In this document: one piece after another, positions 52,101 through 63,659 of the stretch
How the letters are laid out: each line of letters starts with the position of its first letter
Numbering within the stretch: position 1 is the first letter of the stretch
Source: Nemopilema nomurai
Taxonomy: Eukaryota > Cnidaria > Scyphozoa > Rhizostomeae > Rhizostomatidae
NCBI GenBank assembly: GCA_003864495.1
Contig: ML133389.1
Location: forward strand, 1,969,560-2,033,559
Length of the DNA: 64,000 nt
Reading direction: 5' to 3'
The notes under the pieces: model-generated
Seen by the model: only the letters and a program-made list of their open reading frames with translations
What the model was told of the DNA's origin: nothing
Databases searched by the model: none
Position numbers and translations under genes: made by a program

Positions 52101-55100
52101 CTTTTGTGACCTTTTGACCTTTTCATATTCACCCAAGTCTCCTGGGGATTGCTGAATGCGTATTTTGTATGCTTTACAGGTTGTCAAGGCTGATGATGTT
52201 TTTGAGAAAGCAGGCATCGGATGGCCGCATACTTCCCACTGTCTTGCTGATGGCAATATTATGATCAGTGGAATGGGTGACCGTGATGGAAATGGAAAAG
52301 GTAACTGGCATTCGTTAAAGTTTAAGGGTCATAGGTCACAGGGATCATGTATAAGTTGTAACATCATCTTGTGATTCTCATTCCTCGATTGTTCCTACAG
52401 GGGGATTCCTGCTATTGGACGGCGAGACATTCGATGTTAAAGGCAAATGGGAGAAAGACGACTCCAATGTTCCTTTTGGCTACGACTTCTGGTACCAGCC
52501 AAGACACAACGTCATGGTCAGCAGCGAGTGGGGTGCCCCAAAGGCATTCATGAAGGGCTTTGACTTGGAAGACCTCAAGGCTGGTACGTTGGACACTTGT
52601 CTCTCTGTCTTGCATTGTTAACTTTCCTGACCTTTTGTGACCTGTTCTGAATCATCTTTGTGACCTTATTCACAACATCTTCTTTGGTACCAATTTCAAA
52701 ACCTCGGATGGCTCAACAGCTGAGCTCACTTTATTTCTGATGTGATAACCGTCCTTTCTTGACCTTTCCTGACCCCTCATGACCTGCCTTATTTTACGTC
52801 GATGGCCTTCTTGCCATGGTACTTATTTCCAAACCTCGGATAGTTGTACAGCTGAGCTCACTTTATCTCCGGTACAATATGCATCCTTGACCTCTTCTGA
52901 CCCTTCGTAACCTGCCTTCATGCACAGTTGTGACCTTATCCACAACATCTTTCTATGGTACTTATTGGTACAGCTGAGCTCACTTTATCTCTTATACGAT
53001 AACCATCCTTTCTTGACCTCTTCTGACCCTTGGTGACCTGCCCTCGTGCACCTTTGTGACCTCTTCCACAACATATTTCATTGGTACCTATCCTAAATCT
53101 TAGGTGGCTGGACAACTGGATTGATTCTGTTCCTCGTTTTCTTTTCAGAGTGGCTTGTTTGCTACAGCAAGAAGCGACTCTTTGTAATGTACCTACATCA
53201 AACAATTCTGGTCTGTTGAGACAAGTAACCTTTCTTGACCTTTTGTGGCCTTTCATGGCCTGCCCTGATTCAACTTTACTTTGCATTTTTCTCCATACTT
53301 CTCTTTTTGCATTTTTCCTTTTGTTGATTGCCGCTGTTTTTATCATCTAAGGAAAGTATGGCCGACACTTGAATATTTGGGACTGGAAGGAACACAAGTT
53401 GATTCAGCGCATTGACCTTGGTGACGAAGGCTTGATTCCATTGGAAGTTCGATTTCTCCACGATCCGAACCAAACGCAAGGGTTTGTGGGATGTGCACTC
53501 AGCAGCACTGTTTTCCGCTTCTTCAAAGCTGAGGCACGTGTTATTTACTCATTATCACGTGATATTTAATCATTATCACGTGATATTTACTCATTATCAC
53601 GTGATATTTACTCATTGTAGTTTAAGCGATGATTGGAGAAAAGGGTAAGGGTGTAAATATGCCTACTCTAGAACCCTTGGCTCGATATTATTTAGAAAAA
53701 ATTACTATAAAGTGATTGACATGACCAGTCAGTAGGCCTAAGTTTTAATAACAGGACATTCTGTCAAAACCATAGAAATAATGTTGTCGCTTTGGGATAA
53801 TTGTCTGTAGGAAACCTTCTACGCCCACCAAATACTCCTTCTATCAAGTAGATTATGACAGAATGACAGTAAGCTAGAGTGGAAAGTGGGTTAATGCGTT
53901 TGGGACATTGTGGAAATATAGTCTTTGCTGGGTAAGGAAAGTTGGTCCTCTTACAAATGCATACTATGTTCGTTCGTTATGTCCATCCTAAGATCAGGCG
54001 TTCATTCTCCTGCGAAGGAGCTTGCGAATTCCCGACAGACATAACATCTGAAGACAATCCCATATGGATTTGATGTTAGAGTATCATGGCAATAAGAATA
54101 GGATATTGTCTTCTCTTGAATCCCACCTAAATAACATTGAACAAAAGTGCTTTCGCAGCATAATCACAGCTAATGGGTCGAGCTCCATGTTTGCTTTCAT
54201 TTGCAGAAGATTGCTTTAAAAATTTTTTTTTAGAACTTTAATTGTCCGTTCGCTCTAGTTTGGTTTAATGCAACGAATCCTATTGATGTCTTCAGAGTTG
54301 CTGTTTGACCAACAGGCGATATCTTTGACCTTGTTTATGTCTATGCACAAATTTGTCACCAATTTTTGTTTATGTTTGCTTTTCGTTTTAGGACGGAACG
54401 TGGAAGGCCGAAAAGGTTATTGAAATACCATCCAAGAAAGTAGAGGGCTGGGCACTACCCGACATGCCAGGTATAGTGAAATCGAGTTAAACTGTTTGAG
54501 TCACGTGATCACCCGTAGCTGGAGGCGTGAGGCTAATCTGTACAACCTTTTTCCCATTGAAATGAGTCAATGATACTTTGCTGCTCACGGATTATCAATC
54601 AACATGTCGATGAACTTTTATGACGCCATTTTGATTTTTGCACGTCTCCTTTAGTCAATTTTGGCTGCAATTTTAGGCCGAATGCCAGCTTAGACCCAGT
54701 ACTGCCTGAGTGTTGCTTTTAGGGTATTTTTAGAGCACAGGTCTTTATGGCTGATGCAACACTTTTTACATGTCTATTCAACATAAGGCAGCAGCAAGAT
54801 AAAAGTATGCTATTGGGTAGATATACATAACAATAATATTTTATCTTGGTAGCAGTGTCTCATCTTGACACAGTCGCATATCGTTCTTTAGCCTTTTGAC
54901 CTTTTGACCTTTATGTTTCTTTGACCTTTGCCCTTTAGGTTTGATCACTGATATTCTTGTCTCATTGGATGACAAATACTTGTACTTCAGCAACTGGCTG
55001 CATGGTGATGTTCGCCAATATGACATAACCGATCCAAGAAAACCGAAACTCGTTGGTCAGGTATGTTTAGAACGTTTTAGAATGTTTCAAAGTGTTTAAA

Positions 55101-56669
55101 GAAAACACTGAAACCTTTGAAACTGGTAAACGTTTTTGTGTTGTCAGAGTTTGAGTAATGGATAATGACGCAGTGCTGATGTATGCTGGCCAGTTTTGTT
55201 TCAAACCTTTTTAAATAGGGTTGGAGTGTAGGACCGTTGCATTGAACAAGGGAAACGTTTTCGCATGCATACTTTGTGTTTGCAACAAATTACGAAGTAG
55301 ATAAAACGTTTGTTGGCAAGTATGTCTCAGAACTATTTTGAAGTATTCTTCCAACACATGTTTCTACTGGTGTATTTCTGGTGTATGCTCTCGAGTATTT
55401 CTGCTAGGAACTCCTAGTCAGTCCAACTTTTAGCGCAAATCAAGTTTATAATTAGCTATGACAATATATGTTAGCAAGTGCTTTGCGGTACAAAACTTCA
55501 CAATACCTAGAAATAGCAGAACCAGTTTTTGCATACGAAAAGTACTTTTCGTCCGGCACTCCTCAGAGTATGCAAACGTCGGAAAATAACCAAAAGCTGA
55601 AACAATAAATAGCCAGTTGTTGATCAAATGTATATTAAGTGACGTGTATGCTTGTAATGTATGAACGCAAAATAATGTACATAGAATTTGTGATTAATTA
55701 TTTTTCCTTATTTATGTTTTAGATTTTCCTTGGTGGGAGTGTGATTAAAGGAGGACCCGTCACTGTTACTGAGGACAAAGAGCTGAAGGAGCAACCCCCG
55801 GCGTTGATCATGAACGAAAAGAAGGTCGAGGGTGGACCTCAGATGATACAGCTTAGTTTGGACGGGAAACGCCTTTATTTGACAACTTCGCTTATCAGTT
55901 GCTGGGACAAACAATTCTACCCTGACATGCTCAAGTACGTACTCACCTATTGACCTCTGCTACTTTAATTAAGCAATAATTACGTCACATTTGCAGCGTT
56001 AGGTTCCAGGCCACCTGTGAGTTCCCTAGACATTTAGTGGGAGGCTTTTTATTAGTTTCTGTTAATATCTTGGTTCTTGGTTACTGTTGTTGATTAATTG
56101 ATTGCAATTAGATTGTTGATTGCGATTAGGTTGTTGATTGGTATTATGGTGTTGATTGCGATTTCTTGTTTAAAGTTCAAATCTTGTGAAGTGGTATAAA
56201 TAATTTTCTTATATATTCTTTTTACAATTTTCTTATTTATATCTTCCAATTCCATTTTTATAACGACATTTTAATCATGGGTAATAATGTTGATTTTGGC
56301 CTATATTCAAGTGATATTTCCTGGAATTATTTGAAATTATCTTTCGATTTTCTAGTCAACGTAAGGGTTTCCGGATCATTCTCTTATTTTATTTTTCAAT
56401 GAAATTTTCGATGTGACTTTCAGTGTCATTTGCCAGTATTATCAATATCTATAATATCAACATCAATATCAATTGACCTTTGACCTTTTTTGATAATACT
56501 CTTTAGGAAAGGATCAGTGATGTTACAGATTGACGTTGACAATGTCAAAGGTGGCCTGACCTTAAACAGAAACTTTCTTGTGGACTTTGGCCTGGAACCA
56601 AGTGGACCTGCATTGGCGCATGAAATTCGCTACCCCGGAGGAGACTGTACATCGGACATATGGCTGTAA
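49168..56669 (+). CDS. SELENBP1: SELENBP1 / methanethiol oxidase, 10 coding exons, first coding exon not found
   Basis: Enzyme family that oxidises methanethiol to hydrogen peroxide, formaldehyde and hydrogen sulfide. Exons 49168-49331, 50280-50350, 51627-51738, 52180-52300, 52401-52583, 53352-53533, 54392-54470, 54939-55060, 55723-55934, 56507-56669 (TAA). Phases agree and give 469 residues; human protein is 472, so the missing exon 1 needs only the Met and a few codons and must end in phase 1. Conserved pieces: [19 protein letters not shown] (the Cys reported to bind selenium in the human protein), [110 protein letters not shown], and the C-terminal RYPGGDC. The exon ending at 53533 uses a GC donor. 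The first exon must lie left of 49168. Confidence 0.95.
52610..53075. repeat. About 120-135-bp tandem repeat, 3-4 copies
   Basis: agctgagctcactttat recurs at about 52719, 52850 and 52971, with tcctttcttgacctcttctg, acccttcgtgacctgcc and gtgaccttatccacaacatc between. Many TGACC words. It starts about 30 nt past the SELENBP1 exon 6 (listed order 5) donor at 52584. Confidence 0.85.
53534..53618. repeat. About 21-22-bp tandem repeat with TCACGTGA sites
   Basis: Four copies of attatcacgtgatatttactc, each with CACGTG, the palindromic E-box bound by USF/MITF/TFE-type factors (established knowledge). The first, degenerate copy includes the GC donor of the SELENBP1 exon ending at 53533 (gag/gcacgt). 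Confidence 0.9.
55480..55625. repeat. Dispersed palindromic repeat, copy 6
   Basis: Contains agtgctttgcggtacaaaac, ttcacaatacctagaaatag, accagtttttgcatacgaaa and agagtatgcaaacgtcggaa followed by aataaccaaaagctg. SELENBP1 intron. It is the fullest copy of the family. Confidence 0.75.
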
Positions 56670-57170
56670 ACAACAACAACCACTGTGTTGTGACATCACT
56701 ACTTCTGTCATACGAATTCAGTATATCTCCACACTAAAGAGCATCTACAATGTATTTTATCACAATTTTTTTATTCAGCTTTGAACGACGTATCAGTGTA
56801 ACCATGGTTTCTGCATAGCCTCGTTATCAGATTGTCTCGCATTCAATGTATCTGTTTTTTGCCTATCCTATCTCTGTCTATAAACTTAAGAAAATCTGGT
56901 CAAGGTCAACGAAAATCTATGAAAATTAGACGTTGCCTGTCTTTTATTAGTAACATAGACGCTGATCAAAAGAATTGCCAGCTATAAAGTACGTTTCGCC
57001 AGGGGGCACAGAGGCATGTGAGGAACTTCGATTAATTGAATGGCTCCAGGCTAGAGCAGATGCGGGTCTTCAGTCATACTTGCGCAGCACAAATCATGCA
57101 CCATGAGTTGAAATATTAATGCCTCTGGCGTGTTACTACTTAATATTAAACAGTTTATCATTATGATTAA
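56670..57170. other. SELENBP1 3' flank
   Basis: Presumed 3' UTR and unique sequence; no further gene seen. Confidence 0.4.
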
Positions 57171-57175
57171 TAATA

Positions 57176-57299
57176 CACCCTTTTTTATAAGGAACCCACC
57201 TCAAGGCCTAGTTCCAAAAGTTCCTTATTTGTAGACCTCATCAGATTTTAGTACCAAAGGTTCCTTAAAAGTTTCTTAATTTTCACTGCACATCAAATG
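57176..57299. mobile_element. Half copy of the 36.4-kb MITE
   Basis: Starts CACCCTTTTTTATAAGGAACC next to TA. It then matches, in inverted orientation, the right 125 bp of the element at 36411-36823 (ggcctagttccaaaagttcc, gtagacctcatcagatttta). It breaks off at ttttcactgcacatca. Confidence 0.8.
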
Positions 57300-57351
57300 C
57301 CATAAAAAAAGTACAGAAACAGTTTTTGAGGTTGATCAAATGAGGTGAAGT

Positions 57352-58135
57352 ATAATATAAGAAATATAATAGCTGAAATATAATAGCTGAAATATATGAA
57401 ATATAATAGCTGAAATATATGAAATATAATAGCTGAAATATGTGAAATATAATAGCTTAAATATGTGAAATATAATAGATGAAATATATGAAATATAATA
57501 GCTGAAATATGTGAAATATAATAGCTGAAATATATGAAATATAATAACTGAGATATATGAAATATAATAGCTGAAATATAATAGCTGAAATATAATAGCT
57601 GAAATATAATAGCTGAAATATAATAGCTAAAATATAATAGCTGAAATATAATAGCTGAAATATAATAGCTGAAATATGTGAAATATAATAGCTTAAATAT
57701 GTGAAATATAATAGATGAAATATATGAAATATAATAGCTGAAATATGTGAAATATAATAGCTGAAATATATGAAATATAATAGCTGAGATATATGAAATA
57801 TAATAGCTGAAATATAATAGCTGAAATATAATAGCTGAAATATAATAGCTGAAATATAATAGCTAAAATATAATAGCTGAAATATAATAGCTGAAATATA
57901 ATAGCTGAAATATGTGAAATATAATAGCTGAAATATGTGAAATATAATAGCTGAAATATATTAAATATAATAGCTGAAATATATGAAATATAATAGCTAA
58001 AATATGTGAAATATAATAGCTGAAATATATGAAATATAATAGCTGAAATATATGAAATATAATAGCTGAAATATAATAGCTGAAATATGTGAACTATAAT
58101 AGCTGAAATACTTTAGATATAATAGCTGAAATTGT
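57352..58135. repeat. 14/23-bp tandem array, about 780 bp, with higher-order duplication
   Basis: Built from gaaatataatagct and the longer gaaatatatgaaatataatagct. A block of about 236 bp (with gcttaaatatgtg and aatagatgaaatatatg) occurs twice, near 57436 and 57672, so the array grew by segmental duplication as well as unit expansion. Confidence 0.95.
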
Positions 58136-58948
58136 TTCACCCATGTACCGGCTTTCTCTCCAATTTCTCTTTCACAAATTATTATTATTGCGAGCCGCGA
58201 TAATAATACCAGAAGACATGATGACGTCAAATAGCATCTACCTTAAAACCTTTGACAAAAATTGAACGATAAGGATTAATGACAAGAACAATTCAAATGG
58301 CTTCTTCGCCGTTATAGTTGATAGGTTTCGAATCTCCTTTCCTTAAATGTTTGCTAGATTGTTGTCTAGCTTGTTCATCACCACTCGTAATGGAAGCTGC
58401 AGATTTATGCCTGGCGAATATGCGTTTAATGGTGCGTTTCAATATGTCTGTGTGCTTTTAGGTATACCCTCTTTTTTCATTATTGAATGACTTATGTAAT
58501 GCAAATTTTTCAAGTCAATCAACTTCTTTTGACACATTTCCATCGTTCATCCATTGCAAATTTGAAATTGTTTACTTTGCAAGAAACTGGGGTTGACATG
58601 TTATCCTTAAGTGCCTCGAAAAGTTGTTCCCCGTAAAACCTGCAGTAGGTATAGAATTTTCCTGCTTTTCTCAATTTCTTGTAATCTACATATTTCATTT
58701 CTTCAAAACAGCGGCAACCATTGCAACGCTAATGTTTAGTTGTGGATGGGGTTCTCCCCTCTTTGTGTCCCCTTTTTAACACGCTTCGGGCAATGTTTCG
58801 GGGTAGGCCGAAAATGGAAATCTAAAAAGTAAAATTTGTGGACGAAAATGGAAATCTAAAAAGTAAAATTTGAGACCAAGTATTTTCATTGAACAAAAAA
58901 AATATTGGTCAGTGGTTTGAAATGTTTTCATACTTCAATGGATATTTA
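58136..58948. other. Intergenic, no gene recognised
   Basis: Unique-looking sequence. One short direct repeat, gaaaatggaaatctaaaaag, lies near 58810 and 58845. Confidence 0.4.
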
Positions 58949-59633
58949 CACTACCGTTACGACAAGTCTTGGGACGATTCGAAGTTTCGAAAAACGCTTA
59001 TGATAAAAGCTTTAAAAAACATGCATTTGATCCTCTCTTATTAAGTACGACAACCAGATATCTCCATGAAACTTTCATACGACATTGTTCATGCTTCGAA
59101 GTACTTCAATTTTCCAACATTATTTGAAAAAGATTAACCGTAAAATTTTTCTAGGCCAGAAACATGAACGTCGTGAAATTTCTTATGAGAAGCCTCTGGA
59201 AATAATCTTTTATAAAAATAATGATAAAAGCTACCAAGAAACTGCATCAATTGTGGGCTGCTCAAAGAATGCAGCTTTCGCTGTATGAGAAAAGTTCTTT
59301 GAATTTAGAACCGTGAAAGATTTGCCAACGGTTGGCAGACCGAAGAAGTTCCAGACGCCAAGACATGAAAGGTCTTTATTGAGAGATCAAAAAACAGGAT
59401 ACATTTGCTCGAAGGTCAAAGCGCAGAGGTTTCAAATTCTGATAATTAATTGTAATGAATAAAGAGAGCTGAAATTTTGCAACTTGTTGATGCTTTTACT
59501 GCGCTATTTAGACCATTTTAAAGGATAATAGGAGTGTTTCAAAATATATACATTTTTTGATCGCCTTATATTGTTTTCATTCGCCAGAAGATTCGAAACT
59601 TCGAATCGTCTCAAGACTTTTTGAACGGTAGCG
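58949..59633. mobile_element. Internally deleted Tc1/mariner element A (685 bp)
   Basis: The left end CACTACCGTTACGACAAGTC and about 25 further bases (ttgggacgattcgaagtttc) match the complement of the right end (cgaaacttcgaatcgtctca, agactttttgaacggtagcg). TA flanks both sides (58947-58948, 59634-59635). It contains only the N-terminal DNA-binding half of a transposase. Confidence 0.85.
59085..59459 (+). pseudogene. Tc1-type transposase N-terminal fragment
   Basis: The plus frame has ERREISYEKPLEIIFY, then SYQETASIVGCSKNAAF, which has the look of the paired-type helix-turn-helix of Tc1 transposases. After a TGA at 59286 the same frame continues to the linker motif TVGRPKKF. No catalytic DDE part follows before the right inverted repeat. 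Non-functional. Confidence 0.75.
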
Positions 59634-59802
59634 TATGTTTGCTATTCGTAACAAGTGTTGGATGTCGTGTAAGAAAAGGAGTGCAAATGTTTTGTGTTGT
59701 GTTCCCGGTCAACGTGATAACCAGGCCTTTTCAGGAGTTTATGAATATTGCAATTGACAGTTTGTCATAAAGTGTTTGCTCATGTTTAGGCCAAGCTGTA
59801 TA

Positions 59803-60860
59803 CACTAAGGGGACAAAAGTATGGAAACGATTGGCCAAGGCAACGTTGAAGTGCGGCTGCAATCTTTGGAGGGAGCAGAACAAAAGAAACAAAGATTGGC
59901 GTTCTACAAGGATCAGATGTCAATTATTCTAGAGCCAATCATTAGGGCACGCATAAATTTAACTTGTTAACATAGTTTGAAAATTATTTCGAACCAAATT
60001 CGTTATTTTTCAGTATTTTGTGGAGTAGCCGTGAGCTTTCCTAATGGCGCACATTCTTCGTGGCAGTGAATCATACAATTTTCTGATGCAATCTTGTGGA
60101 ATGGCGTGCCAGATTTGGAATAATTTATTGATAAATTTATTTCTTGATGTTGGAGGATCATGTCTAATGATGTTTTTCATGAATTTCCATATGTTTTCGA
60201 CAACATTAATGTCCGCACTTTGGGTGGGCAAAGGCATCAACCTCACTTTTCTCTTCTGGAAATATTTGATCATTTTTCTTGATGTATGACAAGGGACATT
60301 GTCCTACTGAGAAATAAAAGGATGGTCTGGTCACCAAAAATAATTTCGACGCTTATTTTCAAGTTTTTATCAAGGATATACAGGTTTCAGCTTTTATCTC
60401 CCCCAAACTTGAAATCTCAGTTTTCGTGCAACTCTGCACATAGCTCGCTCTACTCTTTTCAAAAAAGTTTTGGACCTCCACATCTTTCCTTTTTATCCAA
60501 GGAGCCCGTTTGTTGAAATTTTTAAAAACTTTAAAAGATTTGCTGCATCCTATTTGCTTCCCGATTTCAGCAAAGGAAAGTCCAGTAAGTCGCAGATATT
60601 TAATTGCAACTCGTTTGCCTCCTGACAATTCACGGACTTTTATCATACTTCTCTTTTCTTATTTTTCTTTGATTAACAAAATTTATGTCGACAATATTTG
60701 TGATATCTCGTGAAAAGGAGAGTTTGTTTTTTTATTGTTTTGGTCACGTCAAGTTCTATTTTCGGGCCAAAGTAGTCCAAACCCTTTTCAACAGCCGCAT
60801 ACGACATTTTCGAAGCCATATTTTTAGGCCCTTCGTTTCCATACTTTTGTCCCCTTAGTG
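59803..60860. mobile_element. Tc1/mariner element B (1058 bp), defective
   Basis: Perfect inverted ends CACTAAGGGGACAAAAGTAT plus ggaaac (left) and their complement at 60835-60860. TA flanks on both sides. The ends are unrelated to those of element A 170 bp away. It holds a broken minus-strand transposase. Confidence 0.9.
60010..60646 (-). pseudogene. Tc1-type transposase, internally deleted
   Basis: In transcript sense: helix-turn-helix part with KYLRLTGLSFAEIGKQIGC (60646-60359); then, in another frame, DNVPCHTSRK with the second catalytic Asp, and QSADINVVENIWKF, whose Glu is the third DDE residue, ending near 60010. The region with the first Asp is missing. A TAG directly precedes the DNVPC motif, and frames do not join, so no active enzyme can be made. 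Confidence 0.85.
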
Positions 60861-60863
60861 TAC

Positions 60864-61147
60864 TTTTGTAGTTCACATATCAAACGGCAGTTTTAAGCTG
60901 CTTATCTCCGATTCACGACAATGACAGCCGAAAAGTTCTTGGTATCAACAAATCAGAAATAAATGAGTTTTAGAAAATCAAAGGTTTGTTGTATTAATGG
61001 CGCTATTTAAATAAACCAAACAGACTTATTTATCAAAAATATCCATACTTGTCCATGTAACATTATCAAACGAAATGTACAAGAAATAATCTCGCTTCAA
61101 TGCAAGGTGATCCCATCAGAGGCTATCGAGGTTTCTCACATTTCAAA
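60864..61147. promoter_or_regulatory. Upstream region of the ISOC-like gene
   Basis: About 290 bp between Tc1 element B and the ISOC start codon; it must contain or adjoin the promoter. No clear TATA or initiator was identified. Confidence 0.3.
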
Positions 61148-61276
61148 ATGGCCGTCGCAAGAAGACTAGGGAAAATGGCAGCCGATTCAACGGCGTTTTT
61201 TCTGTGCGATATGCAAGAGAAGTTCAGGCCAACAATAAAGTATTTTCCGGAGATTGCAACAGTAGCCAACAGACTG
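61148..61276 (+). CDS. ISOC2: Isochorismatase-domain protein (ISOC2-like), first coding exon only
   Basis: The exon encodes 43 residues, starting MAVARRLGKM and containing FFLCDMQEKFRPTI and YFPEIATVANRL, ending at the donor ctg/gtatgt in phase 0. This matches the N-terminus of ISOC1/ISOC2, members of the isochorismatase-like cysteine hydrolase superfamily; the Asp of CDMQ is the conserved first residue of the D-K-C triad. An in-frame ATG at 61100 could lengthen the N-terminus by 16 residues; I chose 61148 because family similarity begins soon after it. The TEQYP-containing second exon was not found before the window ends, so intron 1 is longer than 2.7 kb or the gene is broken. Confidence 0.8.
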
Positions 61277-63521
61277 GTATGTTGCAACATTTATGAGTAT
61301 TTGTTTGTGTTTAAGATACGATTTGACCTTTGCACTTCTTTGTTTTGTTTTGGAAGATCGCCCTTTTCAATGTTATCCCAGGCGTAAAAAATTGCAATTC
61401 TCAGCTTTGTGCTATAAAAGATACTGAATTTGATAATTCGCATCATGTAATTCATAAAAGCTTTAATAAAGTCAATAGTCGCCTGTGCCCTACAGAGAGC
61501 TGTGAGATCTGCTATCAAAGGTTATGCAGAAAATCTTGCCCCTCTAAATTTGCTTACCTCTAAATTTGCTTACCTCGCGTCATTTCGTACTTTTGAAATG
61601 CAATTGTCGTACCATTTGCCATATTATGCAGCATGGGGTCATCATCATTAACGTTCGAGAAGGGGGCTGCAGTGCTCCCTAGGTTTGCAGCCCCCAATCC
61701 TTAAATAACTATAAGGAAGAATGTCAAATATGATAAAGATGCTATAAAGATAATTTTGTAAATTTCTTATCTTACACTAAATAATTTTTGGAGTGCAAGT
61801 TGAATATAAACGGATGCATTCTGGAGAAGTTGGATTCATCCGTAATATTAGGTATCCCCAAAGACAGGTGAGATGAATTTAAAGCACCTTCCATTTATTC
61901 TCTCATCATAAGAAGTATGGTTCGTTTTGATAAGAAAATTTATAACTTCTGTTATTCTGGTGAAATGGAAATTTATACATGATACACAGTCAAATGTATT
62001 TGTTTAGAATGGAAAATAAATTTCAGACTTAGTGAATTTCATCCTAACTTTGGAGTTTCGGCAAGTTTTCAGTTCTTGCTGGTATCTTGAAAAGGTGCCT
62101 TTCCTGGGTTTCACCCCATGTGAGCCTGGGATTGGTGATCATTTGTTGATGCCAAATTTATTTCTAATTAAGTAAGAAAAGACAGACTGCCTTTCCCTAT
62201 AAAGTGGCGTTCTGACCCTAAAAGAAAACATAGTTAAATGGAAAGCAATTAAAGGCTCTTTATAATTGGTTGTTACTTTTCAGGACTAGCCTCCATTTAT
62301 ATTTCAATCTTAAGCCCTCCCACAGCATCCTAATCAAACCCACAAGTTCATCCTTTCAAAATTAGCAAGTATCAAACCCTTCAAGAAATATACAGGCCTA
62401 GTGCTTGCTTGATATGTGTCTTTTGAGCAAGAATAAGTAAAAATATGCAAAAAATATAATAAATAAATAGATAATCTACATGAATAAATGATTCAAACAT
62501 ACTGATAAAAAAGGCAGAAAATTTGATCAGAAATCACATGAATACCTCAAATATGCAGAGTTAAATGTCACAGATTTTACGGTTTTTTGAAAGTGATGAA
62601 AAGCTCAACTAAGTTTTTTTGTGATTGCTCACATCAAATGGAAAGGGCTGAAGTAGGTATTCAAGTGGAATATGTAGATGCTACAGTTCTCAGTGCTCAG
62701 GTGCAACCTGAAGCGGCTCAAGTTAGATTCAATCAAACAAGCTAATTTACCTAAAGAAAATATTACTTTTTTTATGTTATGCAAGCCAACTTTTTTAAAG
62801 ACATTTCTTCATATTTTTTTGCACTGATAGCCTTCTTGAAAATCTTCTGTCATGAGTTTGCTTCACATGTTTAGTTTGTTGAAGAACCATGTCATAAAGA
62901 AGGACTCAATTCTAAATTTTCATGCATCATAAGACCAGCTTCTTTCAAGGATAATAAGACAAACAAAAAATTGTGGTAGATTGATACAATATTCAAATAT
63001 TGAAGATCTGTATAATTTGCTGTATTATGTTTAAAACTAACTGACTTATACAGGTTTCTTCTCAATTCAAATGTTGCTTGCTAGAAGATTGGATTTTTCC
63101 TGAGTAAATGTTTTGAAGTCATGGCACCTTTGGTGATATGAAAATCAGGCCAAGATTTTGCCTTTCTGCACATAATTCGATAATTTTATCCGGAGAAACC
63201 ATAACAAGTCATGATATGGCTTTTCATGATTACACTGTAATTCAAAAATTGCAAGACTGTTCAAAACTGTTCTAAGGGAGAAAATAAACTGGGTAATAAA
63301 AAGGAGAACCAATTTATTCAGGTGATATTTTTCTTTGGTCTGTTTGCAAACTAAAAGGTGACTTAAGAATAACATCTAAAAGATTAGTTAATATCTAAAT
63401 GAGAAGGGGCTTAAATTTTAATTTGTCTGATTTATGTGATTTTAATTGTGAAATCATTATGATAACTCTCGATCAAATGCGGACAAACAAATGTTAATTA
63501 TGTATTTGGAGTTTAGTTGCT
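61277..63521. other. Probable ISOC intron / intergenic, no exon recognised
   Basis: AT-rich sequence. Open frames at 61291-61563 are spurious and 63145-63375 matches nothing known. Confidence 0.4.
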
Positions 63522-63658
63522 TTAGAAAAAGTAGAATACAGCAAGTGATGCTCCTAGGAGACTTGGTAGGTAGCCAAGAACAATGCTTGTGCCACTGTTG
63601 ATGTTAACTGTGCAGTTGCCTTTGTATGCATTGCAGTTATCTTTGAAGCAGCAGGTAC
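63522..63658 (-). CDS. Last exon of a Ly6/uPAR-like GPI-anchored protein
   Basis: A strong acceptor in transcript sense (ctcccttccag at 63659) is followed, in phase 2, by TCCFKDNCNAYKGNC, then a polar spacer and SIVLGYLPSLLGASLAVFYFF before TAA. CCxxDxCN is the closing signature of three-finger Ly6/uPAR domains. A small polar stretch (NINSGTS) followed by a terminal hydrophobic tail with no charged end is typical of a GPI-attachment signal. Upstream exons lie off the right edge. The gene is convergent with, or nested in, the ISOC-like gene. Function of the specific member is unknown. Confidence 0.75.
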
Positions 63659-63659
63659 C

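Noticed and set aside
61811..61878. Possible ISOC exon 2 (reads ..VILGIPKD before ag/gtgaga)
   Set aside because: VILGIP recalls the family, but the following TEQYP motif is absent and the acceptor is poor.
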